Shown in pieces: positions 9,712 through 17,652 of a stretch of 64,000 nucleotides of DNA (the stretch's first letter is position 1; every line of letters starts with the position of its first letter). The notes under the pieces are model-generated. The model was not told the origin of the DNA. It searched no databases and worked only from the letters and a program-made list of their open reading frames with translations. Both the position numbers and the translations under genes were made by a program. The DNA is from SZUA-584 sp040768905 (GTDB taxonomy: Bacteria; Bacillota; Clostridia; Christensenellales; SZUA-584), in contig JAXGMA010000001.1 in the NCBI GenBank assembly GCA_040768905.1, forward strand, positions 2,170,001 through 2,234,000. The letters are read 5' to 3'.

Positions 9712-9740
9712 ATTATATTCATTAGTGTCGAATATTTCAA
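9712..9740 (-). promoter_or_regulatory. Sigma-A-type promoter of the defence operon
   Basis: On the minus strand TTGAAA (9735-9740) is followed after exactly 17 bases by TATAAT (9712-9717). Transcription would start near 9705, giving a leader of about 170 nt before the helicase ATG at 9535. No other promoter of this quality is seen between the genes down to 1. Confidence 0.8.
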
Positions 9741-10098
9741 CCTTTTACCTAGAACCCTATATCAAAGCACGCTGACAGACAATAATGTACTGTCTAATAT
9801 CATATTTACGTGTAATTAACGTTTTGAAATCCATTAAGTTGTTCCATTAAGTTGTGTATACTTCTGTTTACTAAACTGCTGAATTAGGATGGAAGATGAA
9901 TCCATGCTAAAACAATCTTCCTTTCAATAAAAACGCTAAGCATTTTAGAAGGTACACCCATCTTCTTATGATTATAAAATAACACATGTACCAAAAAGGG
10001 GACAGCCTTTATTATATTAAAAAACAGCATTATTGTCAGAACATTTGTAAAATCGGATTGTAGTATGTCGGCGGCGCAGAGCCGCCGACATACCCCTT
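9741..10098. other. Non-coding junction between defence operon and conjugation genes, with 13-bp tandem repeat
   Basis: About 360 bases with no credible gene. It holds a perfect tandem repeat of the 13-mer TCCATTAAGTTGT at 9830-9842 and 9843-9855, and the strong hairpin annotated separately at 10063-10093. The rest is AT-rich. It marks the seam where defence cargo meets the virB4 end of the transfer operon. Confidence 0.5.
10063..10093 (-). terminator. Strong hairpin after virB4
   Basis: GTATGTCGGCGGC (10063-10075) pairs perfectly with GCCGCCGACATAC (10081-10093) around a 5-base loop, a 13-bp GC-rich stem starting 5 bases past the virB4 stop. It has no long T-tract on the minus strand, so it may be a transcript-stabilising end or a Rho-assisted terminator rather than a classic intrinsic one. 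Confidence 0.6.
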
Positions 10099-12432
10099 TT
10101 ATTCGCCCAAAGTCGTCGTCATCAACTTATACAGCCTGGTATCATGCGGAAAATCGTCCTCGAAAGGCACGATACTCCCCGCATATTTGAGCAACCCGAT
10201 ACCCGCTTTTTCGTTATCCGTGATGTGCGATAGCTGCGCTTCCGAAATGTTAATCAGATTTGCAAGCTCAATCCGGTCAGTTGGAGCCTGATTCATCAGC
10301 ACAAGAAATTCGGAGTTGGCCAGCATCGTCCTCGCGGTATGCGACACAAGCAGGTCGGATACGTTCTGTGTGACGCCCGTCGCACAAGCGCCGTATTTGC
10401 GGACACGCTTCCATAGCTCAAATAGGAAGTTTGAGGAATACTCGTTCTGAAACAATAAATAGATTTCGTCGATGTAGATGAACGTGTGCCGCCCCTTGGC
10501 CCGGTTTTCAGTGATGCGGTTGAATATGTTATCCAGCACAACCAGCATTCCAATCGTCCTAAGCTGCTTGCCCAAATCCTTTATGTCGTAGACAAGGTAC
10601 TGGCTGTCAACGTTGACATTGGTCTGCTGAGCAAAGGTGTTAAGGCTCCCGTCTGTGAACAGCTCGATGGCGAGCGCCACTTCTCTGGCCTCCGGCTCGT
10701 CCTGCCGCAGTAGCTCCTGCCTGAAGTCTTTCAGTGTCGGCGGCGTTCCTTTGAAGCCATTAGCGATATAGCTGCGGTAAACATTGGCCGTGCAGCGGTC
10801 GATCAGCGACTTTTCCTTGGCGTTTAATTTACCTGTTCCGACAAGCTGTTCCACCAGCGAGAGTATAAACTCGGATTTAAGTATAATCGGGTTCTCATCT
10901 TCGCCATAGTGCTGACTCATCGCCATTGCATTGATATGGTTTTTGCTACCCGCAGAAATGTGGATGACTTCGCCGTTAATGGCACGGAATAAGTCGCCGT
11001 ATTCGCGCTCGGGGTCTATGACAATGATATCCACGTCGCCGCGCAGTATAAGGGCCAATATTTCCTCTTTGACCTTGAACGATTTTCCACTGCCCGACAC
11101 GCCCAATACAAAGCCGTTGGCGTTTAATAGTTTACGCCTGTCGGCGAGTATCAGGTTTTTGGATATTGCGTTGATGCCGTAATAGATGCCGTTTACATCT
11201 TGTATATCCATCGTGTTAAACGGCATAAGGACGGCGGTGCTTTCGGTCGTGAGGGTTCGCCAATTGAACGGCAGCTTATGCAGACCGAACGGCAGAACAG
11301 TATACAAGCCCTCCGTCTGTTGAAATGTCAGGGATGTGAACTGGCAAATATGCTTACGCGCAATGGACAATACGCTTTCCGTATCCTCATCCAGTTCCTT
11401 AAGGCTGTCCGCCATAACCACCAACGTCACCGTCGCAAACAGCATACGCTGATCCCGGCTCGTCAAATCGTCCATGAATTCCTTCAGTTCTTCCGCCCGC
11501 TGCTGTAAATCATACGGGATATCCGCCGTAAAGTTACCATTGCTGTTTTGCTTACGCGTGAATCGCGCCTTATCCGTTTCCGTGCCAAGAATCAGCTTAT
11601 TAATAATCTTGACAGCTTCGTCGGTCGGGATTGGCAGCATATCGATGGACAACATCATGTTTTTGGGCAAGTCCATAAACTCGGTGATCATGCTGTCTTT
11701 TATGAAAGACGCATACTCTCGCATATAAAACACACGGCAGTATTTATCGCCGATTTTGATATAGTTCTTATCAAACTCCATGCTGTCCGGGCAGATATAA
11801 TCCCTGAAATCATGCCCTTTTCGGATGGTTGCCTTTAAGTCAAAATTGTAATGCACTTCTTCGCCCAACCGGTAGAAGTCATGGAATATCCGCAGCCGTT
11901 CTGTCATATCAAGCTCCTGCGCCCGGCTCCCCAGCTTCGACAGGTGTGAGGATATGTCCGTGGTCAGCCGCGAGAACAGCGTCCGCGCCTCCAATATGTT
12001 TTTCTTGGGCGACGATACGGTAATGTATTTTTCCTGAACCATATTGTTGGCCGACTTCGTAGCTTTATCAAGAAGCATGTTGTTATATTCGTCGCGGTAG
12101 ATATCAAGCCTGTCATCGCCGCTTTGCAGCAGTATTTTGTCTCTGAAATCCTTGCGATTGAGCCGCCTGTTGTTGATCGTGATTTTCGTAACCGCTTCGC
12201 TGTCAATCGAATTGATGAGATCGCAATACTTCATAAACATGGTCATCTGGTCGTCCTTAGACGCCACACGGTAATTGATATCCGTAAATCTCATGGTCTT
12301 TGAGAAATTGAGGCCCACACGAAAAACGCCATCCTCATACACCTTTGTGATGGGGATGGCTTGCTGGACGCTTTTGGGTATTCTCAGGTTTTCCCGTTCA
12401 GCCCGCTGAACTTTTCTGAATGTACTTAACAT
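10099..12432 (-). CDS. virB4: VirB4-type conjugation ATPase
   Basis: A 777-residue cytoplasmic ATPase that powers the type IV secretion channel of Gram-positive conjugative elements. Walker A is GVSGSGKS near residue 447, followed by VIDPEREYGDLF. A Walker B segment TFIYIDEIYLLFQNE lies near 660, and the C-terminus contains the VirB4-typical TGVTQNVSDLL. The N-terminal 400 residues are the usual VirB4 N-domain that docks on the inner-membrane complex. Length is normal for the family. The ATG at 12432 overlaps the last base of the PrgI stop (TAATG). It is the last gene of its transcript and is followed by a strong hairpin; the peptidoglycan hydrolase gene that commonly follows virB4 in related elements is missing here. 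Confidence 0.95.
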   Translation of the reverse strand: MLSTFRKVQRAERENLRIPKSVQQAIPITKVYEDGVFRVGLNFSKTMRFTDINYRVASKDDQMTMFMKYCDLINSIDSEAVTKITINNRRLNRKDFRDKILLQSGDDRLDIYRDEYNNMLLDKATKSANNMVQEKYITVSSPKKNILEARTLFSRLTTDISSHLSKLGSRAQELDMTERLRIFHDFYRLGEEVHYNFDLKATIRKGHDFRDYICPDSMEFDKNYIKIGDKYCRVFYMREYASFIKDSMITEFMDLPKNMMLSIDMLPIPTDEAVKIINKLILGTETDKARFTRKQNSNGNFTADIPYDLQQRAEELKEFMDDLTSRDQRMLFATVTLVVMADSLKELDEDTESVLSIARKHICQFTSLTFQQTEGLYTVLPFGLHKLPFNWRTLTTESTAVLMPFNTMDIQDVNGIYYGINAISKNLILADRRKLLNANGFVLGVSGSGKSFKVKEEILALILRGDVDIIVIDPEREYGDLFRAINGEVIHISAGSKNHINAMAMSQHYGEDENPIILKSEFILSLVEQLVGTGKLNAKEKSLIDRCTANVYRSYIANGFKGTPPTLKDFRQELLRQDEPEAREVALAIELFTDGSLNTFAQQTNVNVDSQYLVYDIKDLGKQLRTIGMLVVLDNIFNRITENRAKGRHTFIYIDEIYLLFQNEYSSNFLFELWKRVRKYGACATGVTQNVSDLLVSHTARTMLANSEFLVLMNQAPTDRIELANLINISEAQLSHITDNEKAGIGLLKYAGSIVPFEDDFPHDTRLYKLMTTTLGE

Positions 12433-12797
12433 TATTTTTCACCTCTCTTGAGCATTATAGATTTTTCAAGCTTGTATTCCTGATAGGCCATGTACATATA
12501 ATTGTCGCTGGCAAACCAAAGCCTTTTGGGCATCAGCAGCTCTGACTTTATCCATGCCCATACAAAATGCTCCAGCGTCATTTCATGGTATGTGACGAAG
12601 CCGATGAGCGCTACGGGCAGTGCCACCAAAATGCACACCCACGATACGCCTTCATTCCCCAAGTATTCTCTAAGCCCAAAGTATGCAAGAACAGCGATTC
12701 CAACCGCAACCGCTGAACAGAGAAACTGCCGCATGCTTAGTCCAAAAACGATGCTCTCTTGATATTTCCGTACCTCTCTCGGTATCTTTACTTCCAT
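12432..12797 (-). CDS. prgI: PrgI/VirB3-like conjugation membrane protein
   Basis: A 121-residue inner-membrane protein of the type IV secretion system. The start MEVKIPREVRKYQESIVFG is characteristic of the PrgI family, followed by two membrane segments (about residues 23-43 and 49-70) and a C-terminal tail ending YKLEKSIMLKRGEK. It plays the role of VirB3, anchoring VirB4. The ATG at 12797 has GGAGGAATTTAGC before it, so it is chosen over an upstream in-frame start. It sits directly before virB4 with a one-base overlap, the normal arrangement. Confidence 0.92.
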   Translation of the reverse strand: MEVKIPREVRKYQESIVFGLSMRQFLCSAVAVGIAVLAYFGLREYLGNEGVSWVCILVALPVALIGFVTYHEMTLEHFVWAWIKSELLMPKRLWFASDNYMYMAYQEYKLEKSIMLKRGEK

Positions 12798-12864
12798 GCT
12801 AAATTCCTCCAATCAAAAAGGCACCCAATGCATGGATGCCGATAGTTTCTTTTCCTTTGATTTG

Positions 12865-13065
12865 TTATCGTTCCGGCTCTGTATATTTACCGCGTTCTTT
12901 CTGCTCTTGAGCTTCTTGTATCAGTTCGTTAACCTGCCTGCTCTGCTGCATGATCTCATGGGTTTCAGATAAAGGCGTTCCTTTTTCTAGTGCCTCATCA
13001 ACAAGCTTGTCAAGCTTAGCTCGTTCAAGTTCAAGTTTTTTTTCGTAATCTCTGTTCGTGTTCAT
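12865..13065 (-). CDS. Spo0E-like sporulation regulator, possibly inactive
   Basis: A 66-residue protein with two predicted helices, resembling the Spo0E family of phosphatases that act on the sporulation regulator Spo0A-P. The second helix reads IMQQSRQVNELIQEAQEQ. In the family this is the S-x3-D signature (for example SQELDKLI), and here the Asp is replaced by Asn, so phosphatase activity is uncertain. The ATG at 13065 follows GAGGAGGTTAT. It is the first gene of the transcript that continues into prgI and virB4, driven by the promoter at 13130-13158. A conjugative element could use such a protein to delay sporulation of its host during transfer; that is inference. Confidence 0.7.
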   Translation of the reverse strand: MNTNRDYEKKLELERAKLDKLVDEALEKGTPLSETHEIMQQSRQVNELIQEAQEQKERGKYTEPER

Positions 13066-13129
13066 ATAACCTCCTCATTCTGTGCGCAATAGTCGCTATG
13101 TATGTTGTAATATATTTTCTATGCACATG

Positions 13130-13158
13130 ATTATATCGCTATATCTTTTCACTTTCAA
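13130..13158 (-). promoter_or_regulatory. Promoter for spo0E-like/prgI/virB4 transcript
   Basis: On the minus strand TTGAAA (13153-13158) and TATAAT (13130-13135) are separated by exactly 17 bases. Its -35 box overlaps the -35 box of the plus-strand promoter for the XRE gene, so the two promoters should compete or be co-regulated. Confidence 0.75.
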
Positions 13159-13183
13159 CTATTGCTGAATCTTTTCATATAAA
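13154..13183 (+). promoter_or_regulatory. Divergent promoter for the XRE regulator gene
   Basis: TTCAAC (13154-13159) and TATAAA (13178-13183) with an 18-base spacer, about 55 bases before the XRE start at 13240. The -35 hexamer lies on top of the opposite-strand -35 hexamer. Confidence 0.6.
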
Positions 13184-13239
13184 ATAATTTTGTCGCAAAA
13201 ACTATTCACACAAATGCAAAAATATGAGAGGGCCTTTTT

Positions 13240-13557
13240 ATGATTGGTGAACGTTTGTTGGATTTGAGAAAAGACAGGGGACTCACTCAAAAGCAAGTCG
13301 CTGAAAAGCTATCGGTAAGCAAGCATACAATCGCAAATTATGAAACTGAAAGAACCTCTCCGAATATTGAAATGTTAAGGGAGTTGAGCCTGTTTTATAA
13401 CACATCGGCTGATTACTTGGTTGGCGTTACAGATGTTGAGCGTCCTGTGAAGGATGACAATACCGTTATGAGGCTGCCGTGTAAGTTGCCGGCCAAAGCC
13501 GTATCTGAAATTAAAGAATTTATACAGCTCATTATGATCAAATACCACGTCCGTTAA
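13240..13557 (+). CDS. XRE-family transcriptional regulator in the transfer operon
   Basis: A 105-residue DNA-binding protein with a Cro/C1-type helix-turn-helix in residues 6-60 (LTQKQVAEKLSVSKHTIANY is the core), followed by the common NTSADYLVGVTD linker and a short C-terminal part that may dimerise. It is one of the few plus-strand genes in the conjugation region. It points away from the spo0E-like/prgI/virB4 genes and converges on the virB6-like gene, whose 3' end it overlaps by four bases. Position over overlapping promoters makes it the likely local repressor of the virB3-virB4 transcript and of itself. The effector signal is unknown. Confidence 0.88.
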   Translation: MIGERLLDLRKDRGLTQKQVAEKLSVSKHTIANYETERTSPNIEMLRELSLFYNTSADYLVGVTDVERPVKDDNTVMRLPCKLPAKAVSEIKEFIQLIMIKYHVR

Positions 13558-14378
13558 GCCAAACCGAGGATCTCTTTTGTGAGACGATCTGCCATCTTAA
13601 CTGTGCCTACTAAAACAAGCAAATTGAAGATCAGTTCCCCAATATACGACCAAACGATCGTCGTTGCGCTTGCGCTTGCGTCAACTGTGGGTGGACTGGA
13701 TGCAAATACGCTGAATATCACGCAGGCCAGCACGATGATTGCACCCTCCAAGCACACACCCGCATAGCTTTTCAAAAACGCTTTGCCTGTTGATGACAGA
13801 CCTTCTCCCGCAAATGTAGAGAGCGGAATTGGCGCAATTGCAGCGTAGATATATAGTTTAAAAAATCTCCCGTAGACCGTCATGAGCATGATGAATGAAA
13901 GCACAATGATGAACAGCGAACCAATCAGGCTGACAGCCCAAACGGGTATGCTTTCAAAAAAACCTAAACTGTTCACGGCATCAATCATCTCCTGCGGAAG
14001 CGCCGTTTCCGTAACAGCTCCTGCACTGTTGGCGGCTGTGGTGATAATGCCCTGACATATGGAGAAAATGCTTGTGATCAGCGTCATGCCCCATGTCACG
14101 GCGGCCTTTGCCAACGCAAAACGGATAAATAGCCGTAGCGCAACTTCTGGTCTTTTGATTTCCTGTAGATTGACCGTTGATTTAACCATGCCTACCACAA
14201 AGAACAGCACCAGCAAAGCGTATCCAATGGCCTGCAGCGCGCCGTTGATATCCACCATGACGCTCCAAATGCTGCCGCCTCTGAAGCTCTCGGGGGAAGT
14301 GGTCAGCAGTGTCCAAATTTCTGCCAGTTTCTCATTCCATGTTCTCAAGGCATTACTCAGATTGTCCAGTATTCCCAA
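13554..14378 (-). CDS. VirB6/TrbL-like polytopic conjugation protein
   Basis: A protein of about 274 residues with roughly six hydrophobic segments, for example ALQAIGYALLVLFFVVGMV near the N-terminus and LIGSLFIIVLSFIMLMTVY in the middle. It resembles the TrbL/VirB6 channel component of Gram-positive type IV systems. The best start appears to be TTG at 14378 because GAGGTG lies at proper spacing before it; GTG at 14387 would overlap that ribosome site. It follows the VirB2-like gene after a hairpin and meets the XRE gene tail to tail with a four-base overlap. Gene order VirD4-VirB2-VirB6 supports the call more than sequence identity does. Confidence 0.85.
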   Translation of the reverse strand: MGILDNLSNALRTWNEKLAEIWTLLTTSPESFRGGSIWSVMVDINGALQAIGYALLVLFFVVGMVKSTVNLQEIKRPEVALRLFIRFALAKAAVTWGMTLITSIFSICQGIITTAANSAGAVTETALPQEMIDAVNSLGFFESIPVWAVSLIGSLFIIVLSFIMLMTVYGRFFKLYIYAAIAPIPLSTFAGEGLSSTGKAFLKSYAGVCLEGAIIVLACVIFSVFASSPPTVDASASATTIVWSYIGELIFNLLVLVGTVKMADRLTKEILGLA

Positions 14379-14401
14379 AAATATCACCTCACTAAAAATG
14401 C

Positions 14402-14435
14402 GAATCCCCTCGTCATAAAAGAGGCGAGGGGATTC
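14402..14435 (-). other. Intercistronic hairpin between VirB2-like and VirB6-like genes
   Basis: GAATCCCCTCG (14402-14412) pairs with CGAGGGGATTC (14425-14435), a perfect 11-bp stem. On the minus strand it is followed by GCATTTTT, so it may act as a partial terminator that lowers virB6/virB4-side expression relative to the pilin-like gene, or protect the upstream message. Confidence 0.6.
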
Positions 14436-14446
14436 ATGTTAAATAA

Positions 14447-14758
14447 TCAGCCTCCCGTGATAAGATTCAAAATCTCCTTGGCAAACATAATCACAACACC
14501 GCCAAAGAAGGTGAGGAAGCCGTTGCTGCGCTGCGACGGATCGTGCGATTTTAAGCTCATCCCTATCTGCACAATGCCGAAGCCCACCAGTATCACGCCT
14601 ATGGCCCGAATCATGCCGAACACAAAATCGCTCAGATTATTGACAACCTGTAACGGATCGTCAGCGGCCAAAGCCGTGGTTGTGGTCATAAAAACAGCGG
14701 CCATGACAGCCGCTGCAAGTACAACCTTCTTTCCCAACACGCATATTCTTTTTTTCAT
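14447..14758 (-). CDS. VirB2/Maff2-type small membrane protein (TrbC-like)
   Basis: A 103-residue protein with a clear signal-type N-terminus (MKKRICVLGKKVVLAAAVMA, Ala-rich cleavage region ending TALAADD) and two hydrophobic segments (FVFGMIRAIGVILVGFGIVQ and FLTFFGGVVIMFAKEILNLI). Size and layout match the VirB2-like proteins encoded next to virD4 in Gram-positive conjugative elements. The ATG at 14758 follows AAGGAG. It lies 44 bases after virD4 and is separated from the virB6-like gene by a stable hairpin. Confidence 0.85.
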   Translation of the reverse strand: MKKRICVLGKKVVLAAAVMAAVFMTTTTALAADDPLQVVNNLSDFVFGMIRAIGVILVGFGIVQIGMSLKSHDPSQRSNGFLTFFGGVVIMFAKEILNLITGG

Positions 14759-14802
14759 TTTTAAACTCCTTCATTTTTTTTGTATTGATTAGAACAGCAT
14801 CA

Positions 14803-16551
14803 CTATTCTATGACTTCGTAATACCCGGCGTTTTCAAAATCAAAGTCCGTAAAAGGCATGGTCATCAGCTTGGCCTTAGTGTGAACATACGGTTCGCCCT
14901 GCCCATTCGCCGATAGCCCATTCTTCATATGACTTTCGAGCTTGAACTTTCTGTCCCATACAGGCTTTGCGCCTCGGATGAATAAAACGCCATAATCGTT
15001 GTCGATCTCCCTGACCTCGTTTGGCAATAACAGCTCGCGGCCAACAATCTGTTTGTTCGTCGAATAGTTTCCGTTCCTGCCCCGAGATAGTCCATAACTG
15101 CGCGTGTCGATTGTCGCCTTACCCAGCATCTTGGATATGACTTCGTGCGTGCTGGTTTCATTGCCGCCCAAATAAAGTAGGGTATCACAGTTTCCCATAA
15201 CGGTTTCCCACATATCCCTGTCGCCTTTGAACATGCTCTTGAGCTGCGCAAGGTTTTGGATGATAATGCTGGCCGATATGCCACGCGAGCGCATGGTGGC
15301 AAGGCACTTATCAAATTCTTCGGGGATGGGGATGTTCGGGAATTCGTCCAGCATGAAATGAACGGGAACAGGCAATCGACCTTTATATCTGTTATCAGCT
15401 TCGTAGTAAAGCGTTTGAAATATCTGTGTGTAGCAAAGGCCGATCAGGAAGTTGAATGATGTGTCGTTATCCGGTACGATGGCGAACAGGGCGGTCTTTT
15501 TTTCTCCGATGCTGGCGATATCCAGTTCGTCCTCGTTTGTCATGTCCCGAATCTGTTCAAGGTTGAATGCCGCAAGCCGCACGGCCACGGACACAAGGAT
15601 GCTTTTTGCCGTCTTTCCTGCTGCCTGTTTGAACACCTGATACTGCCGGAGCGCAATGGAATCCGGCTTTGTTTCCTCCAGCGCCATGAACAGCAAATCA
15701 AGCGGGCTTAAATATTGCTCATTCTGCTCACTCGCTCCGGCGTATTCGAGCATGGTCATGACCATGCCGAAATTTTGTTCCTCCCGCGGCGCTTCTGTGA
15801 GCAGATAGAACATAAGCGCTTGCAGCAGCGCCGTTTCGGATTTTTCCCAAAAGGGTTCGGACGATTGCGCTCCTTTGGGCGTGGTGTTTCGGATGAGGTT
15901 GTTAATCAGCTTGATCACATCCTTTTCATCCCTGATATACCGAAACGGGTTGTACCTGTCCGAGTTATGGAAGTTGATCAGGTCAAGGATTTTGATCTCA
16001 TACCCTTCGCTGACAAGCAGATTGCCGACGCTACGGATGATCTCGCCCTTTGCGTCCGTGACAATAAATGAGCTGTTCGCCTGCATGATGTTTGGCAATG
16101 CGTATCCACGGGTTTTACCGGCACCGCTGCCACCGATAATCAGCGCGTTGAGGTTGCGCCGATGCTTATACTCGTCCAGCCCCATGCGTACATGCTGGGT
16201 CAATATCCTGTCGGTCTTTTTGTCCTGTGAAAACAACCTGTTGACCACTCTTGGGCTTGCCCAAGACGCGCTGCCATGTTCTTCACCGATTCTGCGTTTA
16301 CCATATGAGGAGTAATAGGCGGCGATGCCAACCCCGTACAGCAGAGAAAACGCAGCCATAAACGGCAGGGTATGTTCATTAAAGGATATGGTGAACGGAT
16401 CGGTCAAGGCCCGCGTCATCTTTGGAAATAGCGCCAGTACGGACATGCCGCTCTCATAGTTCATGGAGAGAAGCACGGCCAGCCAAATTACGGCCAGATA
16501 CAAAAAAAGCCACGATACCGTGGAGAGCGTCGTATTCTTTGGTTTTTTCAT
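14803..16551 (-). CDS. virD4: VirD4/TraG-type coupling protein
   Basis: A 582-residue membrane ATPase that delivers the relaxase-DNA complex to the transfer channel. Two N-terminal membrane segments (about 10-30 and 62-82) are followed by the nucleotide-binding domain with Walker A IIGGSGAGKTRGY near residue 140, FIVTDAKGEI shortly after, and HFMLDEFPNI near 400 as Walker B. SIIIQNLAQLKSMF is typical of TraG/VirD4. The ATG at 16551 overlaps the stop of the preceding small gene by four bases. It is the third gene after the pcfB-like gene, the usual order in this class of elements. Confidence 0.95.
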   Translation of the reverse strand: MKKPKNTTLSTVSWLFLYLAVIWLAVLLSMNYESGMSVLALFPKMTRALTDPFTISFNEHTLPFMAAFSLLYGVGIAAYYSSYGKRRIGEEHGSASWASPRVVNRLFSQDKKTDRILTQHVRMGLDEYKHRRNLNALIIGGSGAGKTRGYALPNIMQANSSFIVTDAKGEIIRSVGNLLVSEGYEIKILDLINFHNSDRYNPFRYIRDEKDVIKLINNLIRNTTPKGAQSSEPFWEKSETALLQALMFYLLTEAPREEQNFGMVMTMLEYAGASEQNEQYLSPLDLLFMALEETKPDSIALRQYQVFKQAAGKTAKSILVSVAVRLAAFNLEQIRDMTNEDELDIASIGEKKTALFAIVPDNDTSFNFLIGLCYTQIFQTLYYEADNRYKGRLPVPVHFMLDEFPNIPIPEEFDKCLATMRSRGISASIIIQNLAQLKSMFKGDRDMWETVMGNCDTLLYLGGNETSTHEVISKMLGKATIDTRSYGLSRGRNGNYSTNKQIVGRELLLPNEVREIDNDYGVLFIRGAKPVWDRKFKLESHMKNGLSANGQGEPYVHTKAKLMTMPFTDFDFENAGYYEVIE

Positions 16552-16910
16552 CTGTCCAAGCCCTGCGCCTTTCCTTTGAATTGCCGCACAATGGCTGGTT
16601 CAAACTCCGATTTGTGATACCAGCGCCCATTAACCTTTATCTTTTGTTCCTCGATATCCTGTACCCTGAATCTGCCGTGCTCGCTCTCGAAAACACCGCC
16701 AACGGTTATTTCCGAGTTTCCATCACTGTTATATAGGCTCACCACCTTGTCTTCCATGCGATGCAAGGTGATTCTGCCCAGCGCCTTATCGATAAGGTTG
16801 TCAATAGGTCTTGTGTCCATATGGTTTTTTGATCGTTCTTTTCGCTCATCGTATAATATCTCTGTCAGCAGGTTTTTCTCACGAGGACTCAGGTTGATGC
16901 TATCGCTCAT
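16548..16910 (-). CDS. Conserved small protein of the transfer operon, unknown function
   Basis: A 120-residue soluble protein, no signal or membrane segment. The N-terminal 50 residues are helical and charged (SPREKNLLTEILYDERKERS); the C-terminal part looks like a small beta fold (VFESEHGRFRVQDIEEQKIK). I do not recognise a family. It overlaps the preceding gene by 11 bases and virD4 by four, so it is co-translated with the coupling protein, which suggests a role in or around coupling or substrate docking. Assignment rests on operon position alone. Confidence 0.7.
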   Translation of the reverse strand: MSDSINLSPREKNLLTEILYDERKERSKNHMDTRPIDNLIDKALGRITLHRMEDKVVSLYNSDGNSEITVGGVFESEHGRFRVQDIEEQKIKVNGRWYHKSEFEPAIVRQFKGKAQGLDR

Positions 16911-17652
16911 GATCTTGTCCTCCTATGGGCAATGGCAGCGACACATCGCTGGCAGCAGCTTTATCAACGGTATCCCTGTAGGCTTGATCTGCCATGAACA
17001 TATCGTAGAATCCCTTTTCAGCCACAAAGGGTGGTATTTTATCGGGTTGAATCACGCCTAAGAAATCATCCCGACGCCAGTTGACCGTTGAAACTTCGCC
17101 ATCATACAGGCACACGGCATATATCGCTTTGCCTCTGGCCTCCGGATGGCACCCAAACGTGTCCGAATACGGCAGCCATAGCTGATACTTTTTATCCTTA
17201 TATTCCTCCTTCAACTTTTCAGGCTTCAGTACCAAGATGCGTTTATAATAGTTCTGCTTTGTACTGCCGTCGATGCAGTCGGACGCCGAAAAGAGTGACT
17301 CATCAATGGAATCGCTGGAGATCGTGCCAATCAAATCCCTGCCATCCTTAAGGACAATCCCTTCCCGATAGATGACGGCGGTGTTGGGAGGCAGACTATC
17401 GTCCACCTTCGGGCCGCTCATGGCTAGTGCCATTGTGATCTGAACGGTATCACTGACCTCCGTGCCAACCTTTTCGTAAATCAAATCCTGAGCGTTGCGG
17501 CTGAAATCAATATTGCGGCAATCGTAGCTTTGCACATCTTCGGGATTCACGCCTGCGGCCTGTGCTATCAGGTCGTACACATTGGATAACGCCTTCACGC
17601 CGTTTGGCAGCACATCAAAATCCACACTGACGGTTATTCTCTCTTTCATCAT
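16900..17652 (-). CDS. Conserved element protein of unknown function (250 aa)
   Basis: A 250-residue soluble protein beginning MMKERITVSVDFDVLPNG. It has mixed alpha/beta character, no signal peptide, and a C-terminal piece (PPFVAEKGFYDMFMADQAYR) resembling the short helical tails seen in large multidomain proteins of conjugative elements. I cannot name its family with confidence. It is tightly packed in the operon: four bases of overlap with the pcfB-like gene before it and 11 with the 120-residue gene after it. A role in DNA processing or coupling is possible, but nothing in the sequence shows it. Confidence 0.65.
   Translation of the reverse strand: MMKERITVSVDFDVLPNGVKALSNVYDLIAQAAGVNPEDVQSYDCRNIDFSRNAQDLIYEKVGTEVSDTVQITMALAMSGPKVDDSLPPNTAVIYREGIVLKDGRDLIGTISSDSIDESLFSASDCIDGSTKQNYYKRILVLKPEKLKEEYKDKKYQLWLPYSDTFGCHPEARGKAIYAVCLYDGEVSTVNWRRDDFLGVIQPDKIPPFVAEKGFYDMFMADQAYRDTVDKAAASDVSLPLPIGGQDHER

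Noticed and set aside
9495..9740. An 81-residue minus-strand frame before the helicase
   Set aside because: It starts in the promoter -10/-35 region, lacks a ribosome site at any of its ATGs and overlaps the helicase start; treated as leader.
1..9740. DISARM or BREX identity for the defence operon
   Set aside because: No DrmA/DrmB, PglZ, BrxC or Lon-like gene is present; Mod-Res pairing points to a type III-like system.
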